Below, piece by piece: positions 21,801-30,455 of a stretch of DNA of 64,000 nt. A model generated the notes under the pieces. That model saw only the letters and a list, made by a program, of their open reading frames with translations, had not been told where the DNA came from and ran no database searches. Source of the DNA: Symbiodinium natans (lineage: Eukaryota > Sar > Dinophyceae > Suessiales > Symbiodiniaceae); NCBI GenBank assembly GCA_905221605.1, contig CAJNDS010000262.1, positions 120,680-184,679 of the forward strand, read 5' to 3'. The position numbers were made by a program, and so were the translations under genes. Each line of letters opens with the position of its first letter. The stretch's first letter is position 1.

Positions 21801-24800
21801 GCTCCCCATCATCACGGTCCAGGATTAAGGGATCAGAGCCTGTGCCACTTCCTGGAAGGGGCAGCCCTCTGAGCATCCGCAGATGCCCAGTCAATGGCTG
21901 CTTTAAGCCTCCTTCCGGCACTTTCTCATCATTTCCCTTCAACACACAGCATGCCACGTCAAGACACCATGCCAAAACATGCCAAACATGCCGCAAACAA
22001 GCCAACAACTTTAAGGTTTTGGGCTTTCCCTTAGTTGGGGCTTTTGGGCTTTTCCTACCAACCAACAAGATTCGTTCTACGCACACACGCTTAAAGCATT
22101 TTCGGGTGCGAATACGAATCCAACAAACCCCACGTCGGGGCTTTATTCTACTCATCTCAGGTGCTCTCTTGGAGCCTCTCTGAAACAGCTTGTCGAGCAA
22201 TTTCCAAAGACCCGAAATAACGACCCCAACCAAGGCACTGAAGATCAGGATGAGGAACACCATCGCAGACTCAACGACCACTCCTATGAATTTAACCGGG
22301 AACGAGCACGTACCTGGACGCGCCGTCGCAAGTTTGAGAGGCCTAATCCCTGCTGTCCGTCCTGTGGAGGGTCTAGGCAGCAGTGAAAGGGGCCTAATCC
22401 CTGCTGTCTTTTCTCTGGAGGGTTTAGGAAGGAGTGAGAGAAGCCTAATCCCTTCTGGCCTTTCTCCGGAGGGTTTAGGCAGCAGTGAGAGGGGCCTAAT
22501 CCCTGCTGTCCTCTCTCCGGAGGGTTTAGGAAGGAGTGAGAGAGGCCTAATCCCTGCTGGCCTTTCTCCGGAGGGTTTAGGCAGCAGTGAGAGGGGCCTA
22601 ATCCCTACTGCTGGCGTTTCTCCGGAGGGTTTAGGCAGGAGTGAGAAGGGCCTAATCCCTGCTGGCGTTTCTCCGGAGGGTTTAGGAAGCAGTGAGAGGG
22701 GCCTAATCCCTGCTGCTGGCGTTTCTCCGGAGGGTTTAGGCAAGAGTGAGAAGGGCCTCATCCCTTCTGGCGTTTCTCCGGAGGGTTTAGGAAGCAGTGA
22801 GAGGGGCCTAATCCCTGCTGCTGGCGTTTCTCCGGAGGGTTTAGGCAAGAGTGAGAGGGGCCTAATCCCTGCTGTCCCCTCTCTGGAGGGTTTAGGAAGG
22901 AGTGAGAGGGGCCTAATCCCTGCTGTCCTCTCTCTGGCAGGTTTAGGCAGGAGTGAGAGGGGCCTAATCCCCTCTACGCCCCCTGTGGCCAGATTTCCAC
23001 AGGGACGACACAGGTCGGCTATTTTTGAGGTCTCTTGGCCACTCCATCCCAAACAAATCAAGTCAAGCCATGTTAAGGTTCCAGGGCCATGGTTGCTGCC
23101 GCTTCTGCTTCTGGCAACAAGCAAGGGGAGCGAATCGTCATGCCATGCACAAGCACACGTGCCATGCTTAAGGGTTCTAGGGACGTCATGCCCAGCGCAA
23201 GCACAAGACAACATGCCAAACATGCCAGCGCTGCCTTGCGTTAAGGCTTGGGACCCTTCAAAATCATGGTAAAACATCTCCTCCTTGCTCTTTTTGGCTC
23301 GCGCGCCTAGCGCGTCATTCTTCCAACCCCCAAAACAGAGCTGCGCACCGCATGCGCCGATCCTTCCTTCTTCGAAAACAAAACTCTCATGCCAACACAC
23401 CACAAAACATGCCACAAGCCATGCCAAGAACCATGCCAAAATATGCCAGCAAGACTTTCCTAAAGACTTCTGGGCCATTTCAGGGCATTTTCGGGGTACT
23501 TTCGGGCATTTTCGGGGTGTTTCGGGGTAAGCTCTGTGCACTTCGGGCACGCTCAGGGTGCTTGCGGGGTATTCTTGAGGAACTTCAGGGACCACTTTCG
23601 GGGATACTTCGGCTCTAAGCCCTCGCAGCAAGAAAGCAAACGGCGTCTCAAGCAAAGCATGCCGGCAATCACCGCTCTCTCTTCCTTGTGGCTTCTCGAC
23701 TTCCGCCTTCTTTCCTCCTGTCGTCGCTTTCTTGAGGATGCTCGGTCCTGGCTGTGGCTTAACAACAGAGTCCTGCAGGCAGGTAATCGCGTCTATTTCC
23801 ATGTCCGAGCCCGAAGGCTGGCGCGGAGAACTACCTTTCCCCGCTTTCTGGCGGCGACCCCCGCTCAAAGCCCACCAAGCCCGATTAGCGGATACGAGTT
23901 TCACGTTGCGTTTGCCTTTGTACAACCTAGACCCGGTTTTGTAGAGATACGTTCTCCACCCTTTCTCCACCGCCGCCCAGGGACTAATGGCGTTAAACGT
24001 CACTTCCGCAACGAGAACCTCAGTCAAAAGAAGGCTACAATCACCGAAAACGACCTCTAAGTCGACGACGTCCGATACGGGGATCTTCCCCCCTGAAGCG
24101 TTGTACAGAGTGACCTCTCTCTCGTGCTTCTTGACCACCCTGAATCCGCTGAGGTGTTCAGAGGAAACCACATGACACGTGGCTCCAGAATCCACTAGCC
24201 AAACGTCTCTCGGTTCTAGCTGAAAGCTGGCACAGACGCGCTCTACATCCCCTGCAGTCAAAGAATTGCTAACAGGTCCCAAACGTTGCTTGTCGAGTGA
24301 AAAACCTACCCTACGCTCATGCGACTCAGAAAGGCTCAGTTCAGGACCTTGCTGGGCAAACCTCATTGCCATCGCAGTCTGTGTCGGCGATGCTTCCGCC
24401 TCGGACTCTGGTTCTCCCATAGCCCGGGCGCGGTTCTTCTTTTTCTTGCCCTTGTCCTTGCCTTTCTCTCCCTTTTCACCCTTCTCTCCCTTGGAGTTGG
24501 GCTTTCCTTTCGGCGTCGGAGAGCGAGGCGCGCCCTTCGGAGTAGGCGACCTTTGTCCTTTAGGGCCACCAGTGCCCTTTCCACTCTTCGACTCTCCCTG
24601 GCCGCCCTTGCCGCCTTTGCCGCCTTTCTCACCAGCCTCACGCTGTCGTGACCAGCAATCCTTTGCCACATGACCATGCTTGCCGCAATGGTCGCAAAGC
24701 TTGCCATCCATTCCACGGTTTGCTGCAGTAGGCACGTCGCACATCCTCAGCTGTTCTTCGAAATACTTGAGGCTCTTCGTGAGCTCACTCCAGCTGTTGG

Positions 24801-25221
24801 CGTTGCCGTGCAGCGCCACGTACTGTCTCGCCGCCTGTAGCAGGATGGAACAGCGATCTGCTTCGGAGAGCTTCAACTCGGGGAAGTTGCTCAACTTGAT
24901 CTCCGCCTTGGCGATTTCGTCCTCCAAGTGTCTGATGATGTCCATGGGCTTTCTGAGCCCCGAACACTGTGCATGCAACTTCATGCAACCGTCTCTCACG
25001 TAGACGGCTTCCATTCGAGACACAATGGAGTAGTTGAGGTGCAGTGTGCGAACTGCCTCGTAGCCAGTAGCAGACATGCCCTGCCTTTTGCTACAGCTTC
25101 GAAGCAACTCCAAACCACGCTCCCACTTCGCCAAGCTCTGGGAAAGCAGGTAAAAACAACTTCGCTGACCGAGCTGCAGTGTCATGAGGTAAACGGTCCT
25201 GTCGGATCTCGTCCTTGACAC
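18763..25221 (-). CDS. Copia Gag (C-terminal part)-protease-integrase-RT-RNase H, left copy
   Basis: The 2152-residue frame joins the Gag frame at about 25150, and its first ~25 residues are out of the true frame. It has a CCHC zinc knuckle (CDHCGKHGHVAKDC, near 24700-24660) and a Gly/Lys-rich linker. The aspartic protease WLVDSGATCHV lies near 24210-24180. A long insert with the coding minisatellite and hydrophobic stretches follows (about 23600-21900). The integrase has His/Cys residues near 21690-21620, then GVDFYY, RCDNEQ and GAVER as the D,D,E residues. RT has CDVSVAFMHA and FYVDDLL (near 19823), and RNase H has CFVDASWG, SSAEAELAAL and YGDSESAL. Gag and Pol are in one frame here, unlike many copia relatives that use a frameshift. 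It ends early through a 37-base deletion. Confidence 0.88.
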   Translation of the reverse strand: MSRTRSDRTVYLMTLQLGQRSCFYLLSQSLAKWERGLELLRSCSKRQGMSATGYEAVRTLHLNYSIVSRMEAVYVRDGCMKLHAQCSGLRKPMDIIRHLEDEIAKAEIKLSNFPELKLSEADRCSILLQAARQYVALHGNANSWSELTKSLKYFEEQLRMCDVPTAANRGMDGKLCDHCGKHGHVAKDCWSRQREAGEKGGKGGKGGQGESKSGKGTGGPKGQRSPTPKGAPRSPTPKGKPNSKGEKGEKGEKGKDKGKKKKNRARAMGEPESEAEASPTQTAMAMRFAQQGPELSLSESHERRVGFSLDKQRLGPVSNSLTAGDVERVCASFQLEPRDVWLVDSGATCHVVSSEHLSGFRVVKKHEREVTLYNASGGKIPVSDVVDLEVVFGDCSLLLTEVLVAEVTFNAISPWAAVEKGWRTYLYKTGSRLYKGKRNVKLVSANRAWWALSGGRRQKAGKGSSPRQPSGSDMEIDAITCLQDSVVKPQPGPSILKKATTGGKKAEVEKPQGRESGDCRHALLETPFAFLLRGLRAEVSPKVVPEVPQEYPASTLSVPEVHRAYPETPRKCPKVPRKCPEMAQKSLGKSCWHILAWFLAWLVACFVVCWHESFVFEEGRIGACGAQLCFGGWKNDALGARAKKSKEEMFYHDFEGSQALTQGSAGMFGMLSCACAGHDVPRTLKHGTCACAWHDDSLPLLVARSRSGSNHGPGTLTWLDLICLGWSGQETSKIADLCRPCGNLATGGVEGIRPLSLLPKPARERTAGIRPLSLLPKPSREGTAGIRPLSLLPKPSGETPAAGIRPLSLLPKPSGETPEGMRPFSLLPKPSGETPAAGIRPLSLLPKPSGETPAGIRPFSLLPKPSGETPAVGIRPLSLLPKPSGERPAGIRPLSLLPKPSGERTAGIRPLSLLPKPSGERPEGIRLLSLLPKPSREKTAGIRPLSLLPRPSTGRTAGIRPLKLATARPGTCSFPVKFIGVVVESAMVFLILIFSALVGVVISGLWKLLDKLFQRGSKRAPEMSRIKPRRGVCWIRIRTRKCFKRVCVERILLVGRKSPKAPTKGKPKTLKLLACLRHVWHVLAWCLDVACCVLKGNDEKVPEGGLKQPLTGHLRMLRGLPLPGSGTGSDPLILDRDDGEPSSSSNQPNRPPQNPEQPPEAPVPQGEEIEERIPLRSHALQVHRSRGHFPYDVNCESCCSSKGKVPARRLKRQLQKENQTIGVDFYYFGKLRVLLLVHVASRYSMSIPAMELHDPNLLFNIDRFIREIGLHQKTLTFRCDNEQGLISMCERVAAQRRENPTIVDVVPGYRPQSKGAVERQVSAMKQGFWSIWLDLEAEIKRRRPAEEGGAAWQLPLGGMLWQTCLLYAARSFNLWNFDSNNSTTAIDRLHEEIVQRTRTLPFGCSAQAKVGGSKRRLEKFRGAKTVRVSYLGPVHPRGGGVYGTVIGGDGEIEVFPACRGIFERDEPTYDSPTLELLAKANPLVLDTQDPEKPLLFEPPAEPIVPKEEEIEAPEDEEMLPDYVPDYEPTEVGSEGHEGVAGGDLPEPDMEDMEIDWLTDHYLQKLGEGPDCRAVSNQAASSFELKFGGSRICCQVPQQAVSETSGELLDPKLLYLSMKLELEELESFNVGEVVSEREAYRLAKESGRRVLSSRWVNTVKKPGLYRSRLVVRDFAAMGGTTLAEGIYSPTTSLEGLRLLLSVLCRKGSVLSCDVSVAFMHAAIARPEFVQLPSNIGNAKTGEKVFLKLFRAMNGLRSAPLSWYKELSAYLGNQGFQQILDPTIFRKKTKNGLVIVLFYVDDLLIWAENTAEARKVYEDLKKRYKLKLTGELLEGKPGEVSFLGRRIFRRKPGEPCVYFGLDAKYLRSCCEEYGITKVAPKLPPLERRYADLLKKGQDTPLTPEARERYRRTLGRLAWASLSRPDLQYVCGFLGRHQSAPNEAAEACMRDVLRWVSGLPHKVQVFPSRRELLAPDEDRESVSCFVDASWGLNSVSGGIVTWNNCCLKTFSRKQTTVALSSAEAELAALTEIAREGLYISLLVQTMVEGMPSDSEEGRYQLHAYGDSESALSIAQMSTLLRKVRHIELRAAFLQQLVAKERLTLEYIPGKLNPADALTKSPTAENLVSLCEAAGLITEPESWSSISEEKKYLRTQ
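22343..22980 (-). repeat. Coding minisatellite, 17-18 codon units (left copia)
   Basis: Twelve complete units and one partial encode variants of GIRPLSLLPKPSGETPAA between protease and integrase. Units are 51 or 54 bases, always a multiple of three, so the frame holds although the number differs from the right copy (14 complete). Each DNA unit contains GGGTTTAGG on the plus strand, a telomere-like nine-mer. Confidence 0.9.
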
Positions 25222-25930
25222 TGATGCAGAGGCGAAGCTCGTTCACATAGGCCTCGTCCTGCAAAGCCAACCATGAACTCATCGTCTCCAGGAAGCCGTG
25301 CCAGGCCTCAATCTCTCGCATTCTGTCTCTACCCATCTCCTGGTGGGCTATGACAGGCAGCTGTGGGAGGTACTTGTCTGCACGGTTGGAAACGTATCCA
25401 CCAGATGAACTTCCAGTCTCTTTAGGCCTTGAAGAAGGAAGTGAACTTCCTGTGGACGAAGTTGCAGCGAGGAACGGGTCACTTGGTGCAGATGCCGCTG
25501 CGGCTTCCGCCTTGGCTTTAGCCTCAGCAGCTGCAAGTTCGGCATCGTTCCTCCTCTTCTCTTCGCTGTCCATGCGACGAAGCATGGTGGCCACAAGCTG
25601 TTGGTTCTGTTCCAACTGCTTCCTGTACTGGTCCATCATGGCTTCCTGCTGTCTCTGCTGTTGCTGCATTACTCGCAGCATCTCCACCACCAAACTTTCT
25701 CCAACAGAACCACCACCTGGAGCGGTGGCAGGCTGTGAACTCGTCGCTGGCGTGGAAGTCGGAACTCCTTGAGTTCCAAAGGCAGCAAAGGGGTTCGGCT
25801 GCTGTCCTACCGGATTCTCACCGGTTCCAAACAGCACAGGGACAGGGACTTGCTCAGGAGGCAACGCCCCGTGCACTGGAGAACCCTGTGGGCTTCCATG
25901 CACACTTCCGCCTTGCTCTGGAGTCGCCAT
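25091..25930 (-). pseudogene. Copia Gag N-terminal part, left copy, cut by +1 base
   Basis: The frame opens at ATG 25930 (MATPEQGGSVHGSPQGSP) and gives 279 residues. A Pro/Ser-rich start is followed by a Gln-rich helix (QQQQRQQEAMMDQYRKQLEQNQQ, about residues 88-110) and a Gag-like domain beginning near ADKYLPQLPV. Five T in sense at 25152-25156, where the right copy has four, shift the frame; the last 12 residues are foreign. The true Gag continues in the 2152-residue frame. Gag forms the particle that packages the element RNA. Confidence 0.8.
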
Positions 25931-25972
25931 GGCGTTGAGGTACTTGACACAGGCGCTGGAGTCACTCTCAGT

Positions 25973-25984
25973 GCTCCGCTACCA
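25973..25984 (-). other. Primer-binding site, initiator-Met-tRNA type (left copia)
   Basis: In sense it reads TGGTAGCGGAGC, directly after the CA end of the LTR. Copia elements commonly use TGGTATCAGAGC, complementary to an internal part of initiator tRNA-Met; ten of twelve bases agree. Confidence 0.7.
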
Positions 25985-26586
25985 TGTGAAAAGCAGAGCT
26001 TGCGCAGCAGTCTCTTTTTCACTTTGCACTTGAGCCAAACACCAAAGTGTTCAGCAAGCTTCAGTTCTTGCAGCAAGCTCTCTCCAAGAGCTAAGGGCTC
26101 CAAAAAGCTACGAATTCCATCTCAACTTTGTTCTACAAAGGAGGTAAAGCAAAAGAGCAATGCAACTGCTTTGGTCTACACCTCGGGGACTTCAGGTCAC
26201 TTCCGAACAGCAAAACAGCGAAGCTTCAGAGTCCACTCTGCACTCCTACTCCCATCCTACACGTCCAACGGCAACGAACGAAGTGGCGGGGACACGGAGT
26301 GAGTTGCAACAAGACAGAACCTCAGAGTTCTGACACGCACTTCTTCACTACTGCTCTCAAGCAGTTTCAAGTGCTTCAAAACTCATCCTAGGCCATGCCA
26401 ACAAGACAAGAACATGCCAAAGTCAAGCAAGACATGCCACACATGCTTAAGGGCTTTGGGACAAACCAAACATGCTCACGCCAAGTCATGCAGCAGAAAA
26501 ACTCTCATGCTTCTCTCTGTATGGTCAAACACCACATGGCACCAACTGGGCAAACACTACAGGTGAATTTTACACAGCAACGGCCT
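25985..26586 (-). repeat. 5' LTR of left copia (602 bases)
   Basis: Begins TGTGTAAAATTCACCTG at 26586 and ends ...TTTTCACA at 25985, giving the TG...CA pattern. The first 15-17 bases are also found just after the polypurine tracts of both copies, which fixes the LTR start. The inner 368 bases are shared with the right copy. GTTTGGCTCAAGTG in the middle (near 26030) includes 11 bases of the dinoflagellate spliced leader, possibly by chance. The GTAAAATTCACC site here is unoccupied. Confidence 0.7.
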
Positions 26587-26589
26587 GTG

Positions 26590-26900
26590 TGGCCAGCGCT
26601 CGGATGCCTTCAAGATCGTTTTGTGTGGCAAACGCTCAGACGCTCTGGAGTGCTTTTTGTGTGGCCAGCGCAGCGTTCGAATGCTCTGGAGTTTGTTTTG
26701 TGTGGCCAGCGCAGCGCTCAGATGCTTTGGAGTTTGTTTGAGCATCCGAGCACTGTACTGGCCACACTGAACGAACTCCAGAGCATCTGAGCGTTGCGCT
26801 GGCCACGCAAAACGATCTCCAGGTCATCCCAGTGCTGCGCTGGCCACAGAAAACGAACTCTAAAGTTAGAGCGTCCGAGCATTGCGCTGGCCACACAAAA
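26590..26900. repeat. Imperfect palindrome built from ~42-base units
   Basis: Arm 1 (about 26595-26740) repeats TGTGGCCAGCG...CTCAGATGCTCTGGAG units three to four times; arm 2 (26741-26895) carries the inverted units (GCATCTGAGCGTTGCGCTGGCCAC and similar). The centre is near 26741. No gene is seen. Confidence 0.75.
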
Positions 26901-26905
26901 AGAGA

Positions 26906-27360
26906 GGTAAAGCTCGAACTTACGGAGCAATGATCATGATTCATCTAAGGACACGTTGGAGCCGCCCAGGCTGCAGGCGCTGGAGCCGCGTCATGGCCAG
27001 TGGCACCAGGTCCTATTCTTTTGGACGGACCTCGCGCTTTGCGATGGGCCGTGCCCTGCAGAAGTCCTACGTGTTTCGACGGACCTTGCCCGTTGCGTTG
27101 TGACACAACTTCTTGCGTGGGATGTGGAATGAAACATTCCCGGTGCGTTGGGCCAGCGCTCCCGTTGCGTTTGGGCTGTGCATGACAAAAGTGCTTCTTT
27201 TTTTTTGGACTGACGCCTCTTTACTACATCAGTAGCACAGTAGGCCGGTCTTGTTGGGCTCGACGTAAAGGGTGAAACAAAGTCAGCGCACACAATCCGC
27301 CAGACACAACAAGCAACCACCAAGCAAACAAACACCAAAGAAACAAAGCGAGCAATCGCG
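26906..27360. other. Non-coding spacer, no gene seen
   Basis: Contains loose repeats of GGACC...GCGTTGCG-type sequence (27020-27175) and a poly-T run at 27203-27211. GTGCATGACAAAAGTGCT near 27177-27194 recurs near 31139-31156, linking the two spacers. I see no ORF I would support. Confidence 0.5.
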
Positions 27361-29770
27361 CTGAACTACTAGATACCCCACGGACTCAGTACTCGAGGTC
27401 GTCAATGAAGTCCCGGTTCACAAGGAAGCACAGAGCTTGTGGGGGAATCGCAAATTGCGACATTGCCAGATTCTCAAAACCACCATCATGTAGCCACTGG
27501 TGCGACAGCGGTTATTCAAACCGAGGTCATCAGAAGAGGTTCGGATCACGTACTCGTTGTCAAGGACAGACAACCGACACTCAATGGCGAAAGGATGTTG
27601 CAAGTCAGACTCCCTAGGGGGGATGAAAGATGTGCATATGCCCCATGGTGGTCAGCCAGTGGGGACTTAACAGCAAGAACAATCAAGGCAAGACCGGCCC
27701 AGGGCACTCCATGGTGGTCAGCCAGTGGAGTAGCTCCGAGCTCTGGGTGCTCCATTCACCTTGGCGTACAAGTGCCCACCCAGAGAGGTGTCCGCGCCCG
27801 GCACAGGGGGCATATGCCCCATGGAGGTCAGCCAGTGGGGACTTAACAGCAAGAACAATCAAAGCAGGACCGGCCCAGGGCACTCCATGGTGGTCAGCCA
27901 GTGGAGTAGCTCCGAGCACAGGGTTCTCCAGTCAACCTGGCGTACAAGTGCCCACCCAGAGAGGTGCCCGCGCACGGCCAGAGGGGGGGCGAGAGTAGCT
28001 GCAGCTACCGATTCCACGGGGAGAGTCCACAGCGAGTTACCAAACCCTTAACGCCACAGGGTTTATAATGACAACGAGGAACCTCCCAGTCCAGGCATCT
28101 CACACAAGGCCACGCAACCTTGGCGCTGGCCTGCGCATCGGCACGCATCAGGTCCCTCCAAACCCAAACCCGCGAGGTACGTCGGTAAGGAGATGGGAGG
28201 GCTCACATCACATTGGTGCCGAAGTGCAAGGATCTCCATGGTATTGCTACTTTGGTCCAATCAGAGCCTTCAGGTAACATCCACGCGGGCGGGGAGCCCA
28301 CTTGCCCTGCCGCAGGCCAAGCTCAGACGAGGGTGACCCTCTAGAGTCTCAAGAGGGCCAGGTTGTTCTACAAGTGGGGAATGGCTCCCTGCCAAGTCAG
28401 CGGGTGCATAATCTCCACGTAGAAGTGTCCACAGCCAGCGCGCCGAACTGCTAGGTCACCCTGTGCACTCAGTACTCGAAATCGTCGAAGAGGCCGGGAG
28501 CACACATGTAGCACCGAGTGCGCAGGTGCGTCGCAAAATGCGACGTTGCCAGATTCACAAAACCACCATCATGCAGCCACCGATGCGAATACATTCAGCA
28601 CCAGCCAAGGCCGTTCACGAGAAGGTTCACAAGTCCGCCATCACAGGTGGGGCATAGTCGTGCCTTGGCACGGGACGTTGCAGGTGTCAACCTTCTTGAT
28701 CCGAAGTATAAAGTTGCCCCATGGTGGTCAGCCAGTGGGGACTTAACGGCAAGAACAAAGGGTAGGACCAGCCCAGAGCACTCCATGGTGGTCAGCCAGT
28801 GGAGCCTCTCCGAGCACAAGGCGCAACGTTCTTTTGACTCACAAGAGTCTCGTCCGACGGCCAAAGCAGGCTTGACTGCTTCGTTCCAATCAGAGCCATC
28901 AGGTAAACCCAAGCAGGCGGGGACCCCACCTGCCCCGCAGGAAGCGGGAGAGTCCCCCAGTCGAAACTTCGCACTTTAGGCCAAGCAACTATCTCCTTGG
29001 CCGGTGAGGGTTGAGGGTTCAATAACCAGAATCAGACCCTCCATGCCCAAACCGACAGACGTCGGCGAGGAGATGTGAGGGCTCACATCACGCTTGGCCA
29101 CCTACCGATGGGGAGGTAGTCATGTATGGCTGCTTTGACGCAAGCAGAGATATACACCCAAGCAGGCAGGGAACCCCGCAGCAACCCAAGCACAGGCGAG
29201 AATGGCTCTCGTGAAGGCAAGGTTGTCCACAGGTGCTCGATGGCACATTGCCAGGGAAGTGGAAACCTGATCTTCGCGTAGAAGTGTCCACAGCCCAGAA
29301 GCAGCATCCCCTAGCTGGTCTCTCCCAATTGGCATGACGCCGTTGCACGACTGGGGGTGTCACCGTCCAGACGAGAGATGGTCAACACTCAAGTCCGAGG
29401 GGTTCACACACGGTCGTAGCACATAGAAGCGGGCAACCTGCCCACCTAGAGGGGGCAGAGGAAAGGAAGATTGGCCGTTTTACCGATGACAAAGCTGGAA
29501 CATCCAGGCAGGACCGGTCCAGGGTAGTCCGTGGCAGATGGCCAGTGGAGCAACCACGAAGGAAAGGCCCCCCGTTCCCACAGGCACACCGCGGGGCTGA
29601 CCCAGAAGGGTGTTCACAGCTGTAAGCTGTAAGCACACAAAGACAAGCACGATCCAATCCGTGGCATTAGACCACGAGAGGGTTGCCAAACCAAGAATAT
29701 CCCGAGGTAGTCTTGCGGCATGTATCGGCGAGGAGATGTGAGGGCTCACTGGCTCACATCACGCTAGGCA
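27361..29770. repeat. Array of diverged ~0.7-1.1 kb non-coding units
   Basis: The block starting at 27361 (GAACTACTAGATACCCC, CTCAGTACTCGA..., CCAGATTCTCAAAACCACCATCATG) recurs from 28446 in diverged form. Inside, CCATGGTGGTCAGCCAGTGG recurs about six times (27643-28803), partly as a 180-base direct repeat (27640 and 27820). CCAATCAGAGCC(T/A)TCAGGTAA recurs at 28257 and 28887. A palindrome GATGTGAGG-GCTCACATC lies near 28192 (one mismatch), 29072 and 29735. ORFs are short and not shared between units. No gene is supported. Confidence 0.7.
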
Positions 29771-29809
29771 GCATGCCATGAAAGGACTCAATGGCGCGTT
29801 CGCATGGCG

Positions 29810-30455
29810 TCAGTAGGAGCCCTCAGATGACAGTTTGCTGTCTATTGCCAGGAGCCATCCCAGTCCGGACGCCGGGAGCGATGGCCAGCTGAGGTGGTAT
29901 GGGAACGCGTACGGCTGGGCATGACCTGCATTTGGAGGCAGCTCTTGCTCATCAACCCCCCACTCAGAGATGCCGTCCGGAATGGGGATACGCATGTATC
30001 TTGTCATTGAGGTTTGGGCCGCGAGCCACATCACCCGGACAGCTTCCTGGATTTGCCTGTACTGCACAACACCTTCGTCCTTATACTGAAAGGGGAAGGA
30101 GGTAACTGCAGCACGCAGGGCCGAAGGATCAGGGTCCTTGGGGGTGCCATGACAGTACATCCTAAACCAGAAGCAGTCGCTGCTTGGTTGGATGTTTGGC
30201 TCGCATGAGCCCCTTAATGGCAGCCCAATGAGCAGTGGCTGCGTCATACCACGCATTTTGGGGACGTTGGGGCCCATGCTTGGTGGGTGTGGTGCTGATC
30301 CCTTTCCAATGCGCATCAAAGATGACTGGCAGCCGGAAAGGGGCGGAGACATCCACTTCTCGCAAAGCTGCAAGGTCAGTGGTTCGCAGCTCCGAGAAGC
30401 GCCAATCATTCACCTGTGCCTCGGGTTCGTCCTCTGCGTCCGACATGTCATCCAT
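29810..30455 (-). pseudogene. Broken gene of unknown function
   Basis: Two overlapping frames appear to be one protein. The first opens at 30455 (MDDMSDAEDEPEAQVNDWRF) and runs to about 30180. The second, open from there to 29810, reads CFWFRMYCHGTPKDPD, then SFPFQYKDEGVVQYRQIQEAVRVMW, and ends with KLSSEGSY. A one-base change near 30165-30190 would join them; an intron is a second possibility. The composition is protein-like and the acidic start is plausible. I do not recognise the family; it could be a gag-like or host-derived fragment. Confidence 0.4.

Larger units (their letters stand above)
17978..26586 (-). mobile_element. Ty1/copia LTR retrotransposon, left copy, 3' LTR interrupted
   Basis: From 26586 downward: a 5' LTR of 602 bases starting TG and ending CA, a tRNA-iMet-type primer site, gag, protease, integrase, RT, RNase H and a methyltransferase-like C-terminus, then a GAGGGGG polypurine tract and the first 15 bases of the 3' LTR. 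The integrase-before-RT order makes it Ty1/copia. The rest of the 3' LTR is not in the window, because LINE B follows at once. Two frameshifts break the single long ORF. Confidence 0.9.

Noticed and set aside
22190..23272. ORF with GLIPAVLSPEGLGRSER-like repeats opposite the copia minisatellite (also 38089-36971)
   Set aside because: It is the antisense reading of the coding minisatellite; the sense frame continues into protease and integrase on both sides.
29810..30409. A complete 199-residue gene starting MIGASRSCEPL
   Set aside because: The first ~70 residues are out of frame compared with the better-composed overlapping frame starting at 30455, so I treat it as a broken gene.
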